Of a stretch of 64,000 nucleotides of DNA, positions 48,032-55,600 are shown piece by piece; the stretch's first letter is position 1, and every line of letters starts with the position of its first letter. The notes under the pieces were generated by a model. It made no database searches and was not told the origin of the DNA. It saw only the letters and a list, made by a program, of their open reading frames with translations. The position numbers and the translations under genes were made by a program. This DNA is from Lentzea albidocapillata subsp. violacea. GTDB taxonomy: Bacteria; Actinomycetota; Actinomycetes; Mycobacteriales; Pseudonocardiaceae. Where the stretch lies: the NCBI RefSeq assembly GCF_900100275.1, contig NZ_FNET01000001.1, positions 372,001-436,000 of the forward strand, read 5' to 3'.

Positions 48032-48892
48032 ATGATGAACGCACGCCCAGGCATCCGGCGCTTCGGCAGATTCGCCGCGACTTGGCCGCTCGTGGCCGCA
48101 GCCTTCGTGGGCACCGCCCAGCCCGCCGTCGCGGCCGACGTTCCTCCGAACCCTGTGCAGAAGCCTGGTTGGATCCTCGATCGGCACGACGAATTCAACG
48201 GTTCGCTCGACAGCAGTCTGTGGATCACCAACTACCTCGAGTCGCGGACGCCGGCGTGGCGGTCCAAGGCGCGGTACGGGTTCCGCAACAACGCGCTGGT
48301 GCTGCGGATCGACAACGACCAGCCGACGTATTACGCGGGCGGCGGCAAGATGAAGGTCTCCAGCATCCAGACGGGGCAGAAGACCGGGCTGCACAAGGGT
48401 TCGCCCCAAGACCACACGATCCCGACAATCTGGAAGTACGCGCCCAGGTACGGCTACTTCGAGATTCGCGGGAGGACGTCCGCGCGCAGCGGGCTGCACG
48501 CCGCGTTCTGGACGGTGGGCAAGCAGGACACGCCGTCCCAGAGTGCCGAGATCGACATCATGGAACATCCAGGGCGGACTCCCCGGAACTTCAACTTCAA
48601 CCTGTTCAAGTGGTCGGACCCGAACATCACCCAGGTCACCCAGTCGGTCGGGACGTCGTTCGACCTCGCCGGCGGGATGCACATCTACGCGCTCGAGTGG
48701 ACGCCCACCCAGATCAAGCTGTACGTCGACAACCGGCTGACCAGGACGGTCAACCAGTCGCCGGCCTATGCCTCAGGATTCCTCCTGGGAATCTACGAGA
48801 ACGCGGGGTGGACCGGGAACGTGGATCCCAATGACCCGAGGCCGAAGGAGTTCGTCGTGGACTACTTCCGTGCCTACCGCAAGGCCGGCTGA
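48032..48892 (+). CDS. secreted GH16 family glycoside hydrolase
   Basis: 286 residues. Basic N-terminus and signal peptide ending QPAVAA. The GH16 active site ExDxxE is AEIDIMEHPG with E173, D175 and E178. Jelly-roll features around it include YGYFEIRGRTSARSGLHAAFWTVG and HIYALEWTPTQIKLYVDN. Likely a beta-1,3(4)-glucan or agarose/carrageenan-type hydrolase; substrate cannot be fixed from this. ATG 48032 with GAGGAG 9 nt upstream. Confidence 0.93.
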   Translation: MMNARPGIRRFGRFAATWPLVAAAFVGTAQPAVAADVPPNPVQKPGWILDRHDEFNGSLDSSLWITNYLESRTPAWRSKARYGFRNNALVLRIDNDQPTYYAGGGKMKVSSIQTGQKTGLHKGSPQDHTIPTIWKYAPRYGYFEIRGRTSARSGLHAAFWTVGKQDTPSQSAEIDIMEHPGRTPRNFNFNLFKWSDPNITQVTQSVGTSFDLAGGMHIYALEWTPTQIKLYVDNRLTRTVNQSPAYASGFLLGIYENAGWTGNVDPNDPRPKEFVVDYFRAYRKAG

Positions 48893-48990
48893 CGCGTCTA
48901 CATTGGACTGAACGGTGCCGTCGCGATCTTGACGAATCGGCGGTCGAACAGAGCGGCAGGAGGGTTGGCGCTGATCCTCGGCTGCGTGAT

Positions 48991-49037
48991 GGCCATCGGA
49001 GTGCACGGTCCACAGGAGACCGCGCACTCCGATGGCC
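48991..49037. repeat. 14-bp perfect inverted repeat
   Basis: GGCCATCGGAGTGC (48991-49004) is exactly reversed at 49024-49037, with a 19-nt loop. It lies 99 bp after the GH16 stop and immediately before the transposase remnant. It may be a terminator for the glucanase gene or part of the decayed insertion element. Confidence 0.55.
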
Positions 49038-49063
49038 GGCAGGAACCCTGGCGGCCTCAAGGT

Positions 49064-49185
49064 GATCTTCGGCGTGGCCCGCGATCGTGGATTCCCACAC
49101 AGTGCGCGGCGCCGGCACCGTTCCCACCGCGAGCGCCGGTTACGACGCGGGCAAGAAGACCAAGGGCCGCCACGACGCCAAGTAG
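49064..49185 (+). pseudogene. IS5-family transposase remnant
   Basis: A plus-strand frame without a start reads IVDSHTVRGAG, then SAGYDAGKKTKGR, and ends at TAG 49183-49185. This is the internal segment of IS5-type DDE transposases (family pattern xDSQSVK, GYDAGKKxKGRKRH), where the first Asp is catalytic. Everything before and after is gone and no terminal repeat pair could be identified. It marks an old insertion between the GH16 and DUF2330 genes. Confidence 0.6.
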
Positions 49186-49226
49186 TGGGCCCGCGCCCCT
49201 CGGTCACCCGTGAGCTACCGGGGTCT

Positions 49227-50279
49227 TCACCGGCGTTGTCGACGCCGCCGCACCAGGATGACCGCCCCGACCGCGAGCCCGACCAGCCCAACGCCGCCCA
49301 GCACCACCAGTGTCACCTCGGCGGTGGACGGGCCTCGGACGTACCGCGTGTGGACCACCACCGCCCGGTACGTCTCGTCCTCGGCTGCCTGGGTGAGGTG
49401 GATGTCGTCGGTGACCTCCTCCGGGTCGACCCGCGCGTCGTAGCGGGTCAGGAACCGACGCTCGGTCACCAGCTTCGCCAGCTCCGGATGCTCGTCGAGT
49501 TCGTCGGGCGTCAGCCAGCCGGCAAAGGTCAGGTCGGGCTCGCTGTCGCCGGGGGTGGGGTCGGTGACGTCCATCCTGTGGTCGGCGAGCACGTACAGCC
49601 GCAGCGGTTGGCTGCGCTCGGCGGCGGCCGACAACCGCATCGGGTAGACCGGCTCGTCGGTGGCGAAGCTGATCCGCATCGGCGGCAACCCGTCGTGGAA
49701 GGTCTCCTCCGCCGCCTCCGGCCGCAGGTGCACCGCGATGACCAGCCAGCCCTCGGCCAGGTACGGGCCGAGGTGCCTGGCGAGGTCAGGGGGCAGGGCG
49801 AAGTCCTTGGCGGTGAGCCAGTCGCTGACCGCGCGGTTGTCGGTGCCGGTCAGCTGGGCCAGCTCGTAGGGCCCGACCTCGACGTGGTCGACGACCGTGA
49901 CCTCGCCGCCCGGTGCCTCGACGCTACCGGCTCCGTTGCCGTCGATCTTCTTCTCGCGGTACTCGACCCTGGGCCGGCTCACTTCGTCCAGGTCAGTGAA
50001 CAACGCAGCGTCGGCGATGGCGAACTCGGCCCGGCTCGGCACCGGCATGAGGAACGCCACCGAGTCCGACGTGGTGTCGGCGGTGATGTTCACCGTGACG
50101 TGCTCGGTCGGGCCAACCAGCTCGACCAGCGCGGTCTCCCGTACCGGCGTCAGCTCGTCGGCGATCGCCGCTCCGCACGCACAGGCGTTCGCCACGCCCG
50201 GCCCAACCAACACCGCCCCGAGTCCACCGAGCAGGGTGAGCAGGGTGAGCAGCCAGCGTGCCAGCACGGAAAGTCGCAT
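49227..50279 (-). CDS. DUF2330 exported membrane-anchored protein
   Basis: 350 residues. N-terminal signal/anchor (LARWLLTLLTLLGGLGAVLVGPGVANA) followed at once by the DUF2330 hallmark CACGAAI. A C-terminal membrane helix (VTLVVLGGVGLVGLAVGAVILV) is followed by RRRRQRR, so the domain is outside with the tail inside. Function of DUF2330 is unknown. There is an intergenic distance of about 270 bp to the divergent small membrane protein, in which I see no further gene. Confidence 0.92.
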   Translation of the reverse strand: MRLSVLARWLLTLLTLLGGLGAVLVGPGVANACACGAAIADELTPVRETALVELVGPTEHVTVNITADTTSDSVAFLMPVPSRAEFAIADAALFTDLDEVSRPRVEYREKKIDGNGAGSVEAPGGEVTVVDHVEVGPYELAQLTGTDNRAVSDWLTAKDFALPPDLARHLGPYLAEGWLVIAVHLRPEAAEETFHDGLPPMRISFATDEPVYPMRLSAAAERSQPLRLYVLADHRMDVTDPTPGDSEPDLTFAGWLTPDELDEHPELAKLVTERRFLTRYDARVDPEEVTDDIHLTQAAEDETYRAVVVHTRYVRGPSTAEVTLVVLGGVGLVGLAVGAVILVRRRRQRR

Positions 50280-50550
50280 GGTTGCTCAGAGTGCGCCAAC
50301 ACTCTCGCGGTTCACGCCGTGACCAATCCGTTGTGACGGTCAGGCGGCGAGGTCGAGTGCGCCGGGGAGGTGGGCACGCACGTTGTCCCTGGCGACCCTC
50401 TTTGCACATCGTGACCCGACGCCGATCCCGGGTTCGGAACTCTGGGAGCCACCCAACCATCGAGTGAACTTCCCGGAGCAGGCACACGGGGCCCGTGATG
50501 TCTCACATGCGTGTCGTTGTTATGGTCGCGGAGGCGAGGGGTGGGGCGGA

Positions 50551-50987
50551 ATGGTCGTGATCGTCCAACTGGTGTACCTGGTGTTGACGACACTGTGGCT
50601 GGGGTCGATGGTCTACAGCCTGGTCGTGGTGCAGCCCAGGGTCGCCAGGTTCTTCCGGGATGACGAGCAGCGCGAGGAGTTCCTCGTCGTCCTGGCCAAC
50701 GGCAACCGGTGGCCGGTCGTCGCGCTCGTCGTCGGGCTGCTGCTCAGCGGGGGTGGCGTCGCGATCGCCGGCTCCGGGGCGGTGTCCGTCGGCTTCACCC
50801 TGGCCGTGGGGCTCGACCTGGTCGCGGCGGGGATCTTCGTCGACGTCTCGTGGCGGCACTGGCCGGCCAGGATCTTCGCGCTGCCCGAGGAAATTCCCGG
50901 CTTCCGCCGTCGGCTGACCGTGCGTGCGGCTACCATGACTGTTCTTATCGGAGTGTCCTATGTGGTCGCCTTGACGGTGAGTCTGCG
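50551..50987 (+). CDS. small membrane protein of unknown function
   Basis: 145 residues with four hydrophobic segments (VIVQLVYLVLTTLWLGSMVYSLVVVQP; WPVVALVVGLLLSGGGVAIAG; VGFTLAVGLDLVAAGIFVDVSW; AATMTVLIGVSYVVALTVSLR). It resembles the small CopD/DUF4149-like membrane proteins by topology. ATG 50551 follows GAGGGGTGGGGCGGA; the frame is open upstream to 50383. The stop codon (50989-50991) overlaps the start of the epimerase gene by three bases, so the two are translationally coupled. Confidence 0.75.
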
Positions 50988-51878
50988 ATGAGGATCGTGA
51001 TCGCGGGGTCGAGCGGTCTGATCGGGACCGCGCTGCGCCGGTCGTATGCCGCGGACGGGCATACCGTGATCCGGTTGGTTCGCCGGGAACCCACCGCCGC
51101 CGACGAACGACGCTGGGACCCTACTGCTTCACCGGATTCCGGATTGCTGGCCGGCGCCGACATTGTGGTCAACCTCGCCGGAGCCGGGCTCGGCGAGCGG
51201 CGGTGGACGCGCGCGTACCAAGAAGTACTGCGGCGCAGCCGGATCGACACCGCGCACGCGCTCGCCGCGCTGACCGCGCAGGCCGACCCGCAACCCCGGA
51301 TCCTGCTCTCGGCGTCGGGAATGCGTTACTACGGCGTGGATCGCGGTGAACTCGAGCTGACCGAGATCGCCGACTCGGCCCGGTCCGGTTTCCTGCCAGA
51401 CCTCACCCGGGAATGGGAACGGGCCACCGAACCGGCCACGATCCCGGTGTGCCATCTGCGTATGGGTCTCGTGCTCGCCCGCGAAGGTGGGGTACTCCCG
51501 CAGCTGCTGCCGTTGTTCCGCAAGGGACTCGGTGGCCGGTTGGGTTCCGGCCGCGAGTACTGGAGCTATGTCGGCCTCACCGATGCCGTGCGCGCCATCC
51601 GGTTCCTCGCCGAATCGCCCGGTGCGCGGGGCCCGTACAACATCACCACGCCGAACCCGGTTCGCAGCATCGAGTTCACCCGCACCCTGGCCAGGGTGGT
51701 CGGCCGGCCCGCCGTGCTGCGCGTACCCACCTGGGCCATGCGGCTGGCACTGGGCAAGGTCGCCCCCGAGGTGCTCGGCAGCCTGCGCGTGCTTCCGGCC
51801 CGTCTGACCGAGGGCGGGTTCCGGTTCACGCAGCCGGAGCTGAAACAGGTACTGCGCCACGAACTCGTGCGGCGCTGA
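50988..51878 (+). CDS. TIGR01777-family NAD-dependent epimerase/SDR protein
   Basis: 296 residues. N-terminal NADP fold IVIAGSSGLIGTALRRSY, active-site segment LLSASGMRYYG, and the TIGR01777/SDR39U1 C-terminal domain (LRVLPARLTEGGFRFTQPELKQVLRHEL) with the conserved VPTWAMRLALG. Yeast and human relatives are of uncertain function, with links to cell division in cyanobacteria and plants. ATG overlaps the upstream stop (ATGA). Confidence 0.92.
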   Translation: MRIVIAGSSGLIGTALRRSYAADGHTVIRLVRREPTAADERRWDPTASPDSGLLAGADIVVNLAGAGLGERRWTRAYQEVLRRSRIDTAHALAALTAQADPQPRILLSASGMRYYGVDRGELELTEIADSARSGFLPDLTREWERATEPATIPVCHLRMGLVLAREGGVLPQLLPLFRKGLGGRLGSGREYWSYVGLTDAVRAIRFLAESPGARGPYNITTPNPVRSIEFTRTLARVVGRPAVLRVPTWAMRLALGKVAPEVLGSLRVLPARLTEGGFRFTQPELKQVLRHELVRR

Positions 51879-51879
51879 G

Positions 51880-52036
51880 TCACAGGCCGACGTGGAAGCC
51901 GGGATTGGTAGACGACACCGCGAGCGCGACCGGCGTCGATCCCTCAGGCACACCGGTGTCGCACCACAACGGGCGGCCGACCAACAGTAGCGACCTGGCG
52001 CGTTCAAAGGGCTCCGGACCTGGCGTTAACGCCGCG
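51880..52036 (-). pseudogene. C-terminal coding fragment of unknown origin
   Basis: On the minus strand the frame ending at TGA 51882-51880 reads LTPGPEPFERARSLLLVG, then CDTGVPEGSTPVALAVSS and NPGFHVGL. It looks like true protein by composition and third-position GC but has no start; it begins inside the end of the Ig-like membrane gene in a different frame. It may be the tail of that gene displaced by a frameshift, or a separate remnant. Confidence 0.3.
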
Positions 52037-53798
52037 TGAGGTCCGGCTGAGCGTGACTTTGCCGGTTTCTCCACTTGAAGAAGCCCCAGAACAGGAACGA
52101 CCCCGCGCAGAATCCTACGAACAGCCAGATCGACTTCAGCACGTCCACCGAGCGACTGCCCTCCCGCTGCAGTGTCTGTTGTGGACCTAGCAGCAGCAGG
52201 ACGAACAGCAGAGCCGCTGGCAGGTACACGGCGAACCACACACGTCGGCTCCATTTCCGCAGCAGGCCGCCGTGCAGGAAGTCGATGGGAATCAGGCCGA
52301 TCGCAAGTGTCTCCATGCTGAGCACGGCGATCTGCACCAACGCGGTGTCCAGCACACGCAGCGGCAGCGAGGTGGCGTCGCCGGCGGTCGCCGGGTGCGT
52401 GCCGAACTGCCACAGGACCCAGGCGCCGCAGGCGAGTGCAAACAACAACACAACGCCTCGCAGTACGCCGGCAGCGCGCACGCGCAGCGGATCGGAGTCC
52501 CTCGCCTTGATGTCGTTGTAGGCGATCAGCAATCCGTACACGTAGCCGGGAACGAAGTCGAGCCACCGCGACACCACGGCGCAGACGACAGCCACGACGA
52601 GTGCGGGTACGACGATCCGCAGCCGGGCGATGCCGCCCGCGGGGCCATTGCGGTAGTGGGTTTCGATCGCGAACTCGTAGCTGATCGCGACCAGCGGGAT
52701 CGCGATCAGGTAGCCGAGGGCCTGTGCGATGTCGGCGCGCCCCACGCCCGGACCGGCCTGCACCCAGGTGAGCAGGCAGGCCGCGATCGCCGCGAACAGC
52801 AGCACAAGTGGCCACGCCGTGGGCCGGGCGGGCTTCCGCTCTCCTCGCAGGCCCAGCCAGCGCCGGATCGTGGGTTCGTTCTTCTTGTAGGTGTTGTTGA
52901 ACAGCTCAGCGGGCCAGCCGACAAGCAGCCAGACCGCGATCACCAGCAGGATGCCCCACGGGAACAGGGCAGCGGCGGAGTCGAGCACCTGCGACGCGGT
53001 CGGCATGCTCGTGACGAACTCGGGTTCGGGCCAGCCCGATGTCGGTGTTGTCGTCACGACGTCCTGCCCCGACGTGGTCGTGGGCGGTGCAGACGTCGTT
53101 TCCGAGCTGGTGGTCGGCGGTGTGGTCGTGGTGACCACGGGCGGCGACGTCGTTGTGGGAGCCGCCTGGCCGGGGTTCACCCTGAACGCGGCGTGGGCGT
53201 AGTCGCCGCCCGGGCATTGGGCGACCACCCTGTGGTTGGTCACGGAGGCGTTGCGCGGCACCGAGAAGGTGGCTGTGAACGTACCGTCCGCGCTGACGGC
53301 GGCGGCGCCGGTGGTGGACTCGTCCCACAGGATCTCGACGCGGTTGTCCTGGCACGCGGTGAACCCGGTACCGCGGACGGTGACCTGGGTGGCGGGCCTG
53401 CCGGTCTGTGGTCGCAGGGTGATCACCGGGTCCGACTGCGGCGCGGCTGTCACGGTGAAGGTGGCCGTGGCGTACTCGCCGCCGTCCTGGCACCGGCCGT
53501 AGACCAGGTGATCACCGGTTGTGGCCTCGGTAGGCACGGTCATCGCGGCGCTGAACGTTCCGTCGGCCCGGATGGGCGCGGTGACGCCCGTGCCGAAGCC
53601 GTCGAAGAGGACGTCCACCGTACGGCTGCCGTAGTCGGGGCACGTGTTGTAACCCTTGCCGGAGACGGTCACCGAGGTGCCCGGCGGGCCGGACACCGGG
53701 TTCAACCACACGGAGAGTGGCGCGGCCACTGCGGGTGGACTGGCGCAGAACAGCAGCGCCACCACGCCGAGAACGGCGCTCCAGCACCGGATCCGCAT
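52026..53798 (-). CDS. Ig-like repeat protein with multi-pass membrane domain
   Basis: 590 residues from ATG 53798 (GTG 53813 in frame). Signal peptide (AVLGVVALLFCASPPAVA), two IPT/Ig-like repeats (SVWLNPVSGPPGTSVTVSGKGY and VITLRPQTGRPATQVTVRGTGF, each with a Cys), a Thr/Pro-rich linker of about 60 residues, then 8-9 membrane helices to the end. The exterior part is well suited to bind a surface or extracellular ligand. No family for the membrane part was recognised. It overlaps the patatin stop (TGATG), so it is coupled to it. Confidence 0.85.
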   Translation of the reverse strand: MRIRCWSAVLGVVALLFCASPPAVAAPLSVWLNPVSGPPGTSVTVSGKGYNTCPDYGSRTVDVLFDGFGTGVTAPIRADGTFSAAMTVPTEATTGDHLVYGRCQDGGEYATATFTVTAAPQSDPVITLRPQTGRPATQVTVRGTGFTACQDNRVEILWDESTTGAAAVSADGTFTATFSVPRNASVTNHRVVAQCPGGDYAHAAFRVNPGQAAPTTTSPPVVTTTTPPTTSSETTSAPPTTTSGQDVVTTTPTSGWPEPEFVTSMPTASQVLDSAAALFPWGILLVIAVWLLVGWPAELFNNTYKKNEPTIRRWLGLRGERKPARPTAWPLVLLFAAIAACLLTWVQAGPGVGRADIAQALGYLIAIPLVAISYEFAIETHYRNGPAGGIARLRIVVPALVVAVVCAVVSRWLDFVPGYVYGLLIAYNDIKARDSDPLRVRAAGVLRGVVLLFALACGAWVLWQFGTHPATAGDATSLPLRVLDTALVQIAVLSMETLAIGLIPIDFLHGGLLRKWSRRVWFAVYLPAALLFVLLLLGPQQTLQREGSRSVDVLKSIWLFVGFCAGSFLFWGFFKWRNRQSHAQPDLTRR

Positions 53799-55546
53799 CA
53801 GACGTCCCCCCACGAGTCCGCGCCCGCGGGAAGCTCGCCGTGCACGCGGCGGCGCTCGTTCACGGCGTCCACGAGCGCCTGCATGCTGATGGCACGCATG
53901 TCCTGCCCCACGGAGTCCTGCATGAACTCCCGGTGGTTTTCCCGTCCGTACAGTGCGAGCTGCATGCGTAGTGCCGTGATGTGCGTCGCGAGTTGCTCAG
54001 CCCTGGTGCGCGGGCGGCGTTCGAGCCGTTCCGCGAGCCGTTCCGAGAGGGTCTCGCGGTCGGCCGGCACGCCGAACGAGGGCGGTGGCAACCCGATGGC
54101 CTCGTCGAGCGCTGCGCGGTCGAACTCGACCAGCAGGTCGACGCCCTCGCGGCCTTCGCCGAGCGCCTGCTTGACGACCTGCCGGTACCGTTCGACCCGG
54201 TCGGGAACGTGAATCTGCGGTGCTGCGGCCTGGTCGCTGAACAGCGCCTCCACGCCGCGGGCGAACAGGTGCTCGGCGACGGCGACCACGGCGTCGGAGG
54301 GCACCAGTTCGATCGAGCGGCGGTACTCGTCGGCCGCGGTCATCCAGCCGTAGTCGATCGCGATGGCGATGAGCGCCGGGTCGACCGTCAACGGATCATG
54401 CACGTTGATCGACGGCACGACCACGCGCACGTCGTGGCCCCACCCCGCCGGATCCGGGTCGATGTCGGACCGGTACACCTCGTCCACCGCGATGTCGTTG
54501 GCGCGGAAGGCGATGTCCAGCGTTCCGCGACCGCCGAACGAGCCGTCGGGTGGCGCTCCGAGCGCTGAGCAGCCGATCGCCCACACGTAGTCGGCGCCCG
54601 CCTCCACCGCAGCACGCACGGGGCACACCTCACGCACGCCACCGTCCACATAGGTCCCCGCGCCCAGGGACACCGGAGGGAACGCCACGGGGATCGACGA
54701 CGAGGCGAGGATCGCGTCCACGAGGTCGACGGGGCCCTCGCCGTTGTCGGTGAACCGGCCGTGCTGGTCAACGAACCGCAACGCTCCCGACTCCAGCCCG
54801 ACCATTCCCATCCGGAGCTCGATGCCGGAGGCGGCGAGCGCGGCAGTGTCGAGGTTGCCGGCGACCAGCCCGCGCGTCGGACCGAGGTGGTAGATGCTCT
54901 GAGTCCGGCCGAACTGCTCGACCACGCAGACCAGGTGCTGGATCGTCGGTACCAGGTCGAGTGCCGCGCCCGCCGCGCCGAGGAGAAACCCCAGCGGACC
55001 GAGGAACAGCGTGGCGATGCCGGCGGCGCCACCGGCCGTGATCGCCCTGGTGGCGAAGTCCCGCAGCGCACGCTCGACCGCCTCCAGCGACGGTGCCCCG
55101 CCCAGCAGGCGTTCGAGCTCGTGCAGTGCCTCGGTCTTCAGGTAGAACGAGTCGTTGCTCGCCAACCCGCGCCAGATGGACTCGAGACGACTGAGGTACT
55201 GCGGTCCGTGCGCCAGCATGGTCCCGTTGACCGCCCCCACGGACACACCGGCGATCACCTGCGGGTTGAGCCCCGTCTCCTCGTACAGGTACTTCAGTGC
55301 GCCGAGCTGGAAGTCACCACGTGCGCCCCCGCCGCTCAACGCCAGTCCAACAGTTCTCATGTCCGTCTCTCCCCTGTGCCGGATGGACGCCAACTTGGCC
55401 TCCGCAAGCCTCAGCAGCGCGTCGACGGAGTCGACGGGGACGTCGAGCCGGTGGGCGATCTCCACCGCGCTCGCGCCCAGTTCGCGCAGGTGCAGGGCTT
55501 GCGCGTAGGTGGTTGGCAGGGCGTGCAGCACCTCGTCTGGCTTCAC
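53798..55546 (-). CDS. patatin-like phospholipase with N-terminal sigma-region-4-like HTH
   Basis: 582 residues from GTG 55546. Residues about 1-60 read LPTTYAQALHLRELGASAVEIAHRLDVPVDSVDALLRLAEAKL, like the helix-turn-helix of sigma-70 region 4. The patatin domain follows: GGGARGDFQLGAL (oxyanion glycine hump), GVSVG (nucleophile Ser) and DGGVREVCP (catalytic Asp). A good ribosome site (GGGGAGAG) precedes ATG 55360, from which the patatin domain alone (520 residues) could be made. Both forms are open in one frame. Lipid acyl hydrolysis is the expected activity; fusing it to an HTH is unusual. Confidence 0.82.
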   Translation of the reverse strand: MKPDEVLHALPTTYAQALHLRELGASAVEIAHRLDVPVDSVDALLRLAEAKLASIRHRGETDMRTVGLALSGGGARGDFQLGALKYLYEETGLNPQVIAGVSVGAVNGTMLAHGPQYLSRLESIWRGLASNDSFYLKTEALHELERLLGGAPSLEAVERALRDFATRAITAGGAAGIATLFLGPLGFLLGAAGAALDLVPTIQHLVCVVEQFGRTQSIYHLGPTRGLVAGNLDTAALAASGIELRMGMVGLESGALRFVDQHGRFTDNGEGPVDLVDAILASSSIPVAFPPVSLGAGTYVDGGVREVCPVRAAVEAGADYVWAIGCSALGAPPDGSFGGRGTLDIAFRANDIAVDEVYRSDIDPDPAGWGHDVRVVVPSINVHDPLTVDPALIAIAIDYGWMTAADEYRRSIELVPSDAVVAVAEHLFARGVEALFSDQAAAPQIHVPDRVERYRQVVKQALGEGREGVDLLVEFDRAALDEAIGLPPPSFGVPADRETLSERLAERLERRPRTRAEQLATHITALRMQLALYGRENHREFMQDSVGQDMRAISMQALVDAVNERRRVHGELPAGADSWGDV

Positions 55547-55580
55547 GAAGCGATGCTGGAGGCGACGGCCGTGTCGTGGC

Positions 55581-55600
55581 TTGAGTACCTCGGTACTCAA
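55581..55600. promoter_or_regulatory. 20-bp palindrome between LuxR and patatin genes
   Basis: TTGAGTACCTCGGTACTCAA has 9-bp perfect arms around a 2-base centre and covers the stop codon of the LAL-type LuxR regulator, just upstream of the HTH-patatin gene. The size and symmetry fit a protein operator; LuxR-type dimers bind comparable sites. It could also be a short intercistronic hairpin. Confidence 0.55.

Noticed and set aside
48929..49213. Plus-strand frame of 94 codons with one hydrophobic segment
   Set aside because: Runs through the inverted repeat and the transposase remnant in the wrong frame; the coding signal there belongs to another frame.
49032..50336. Plus-strand open frame of 434 codons over the DUF2330 gene
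   Set aside because: Antisense to a protein with signal peptide, DUF2330 hallmark and membrane tail.
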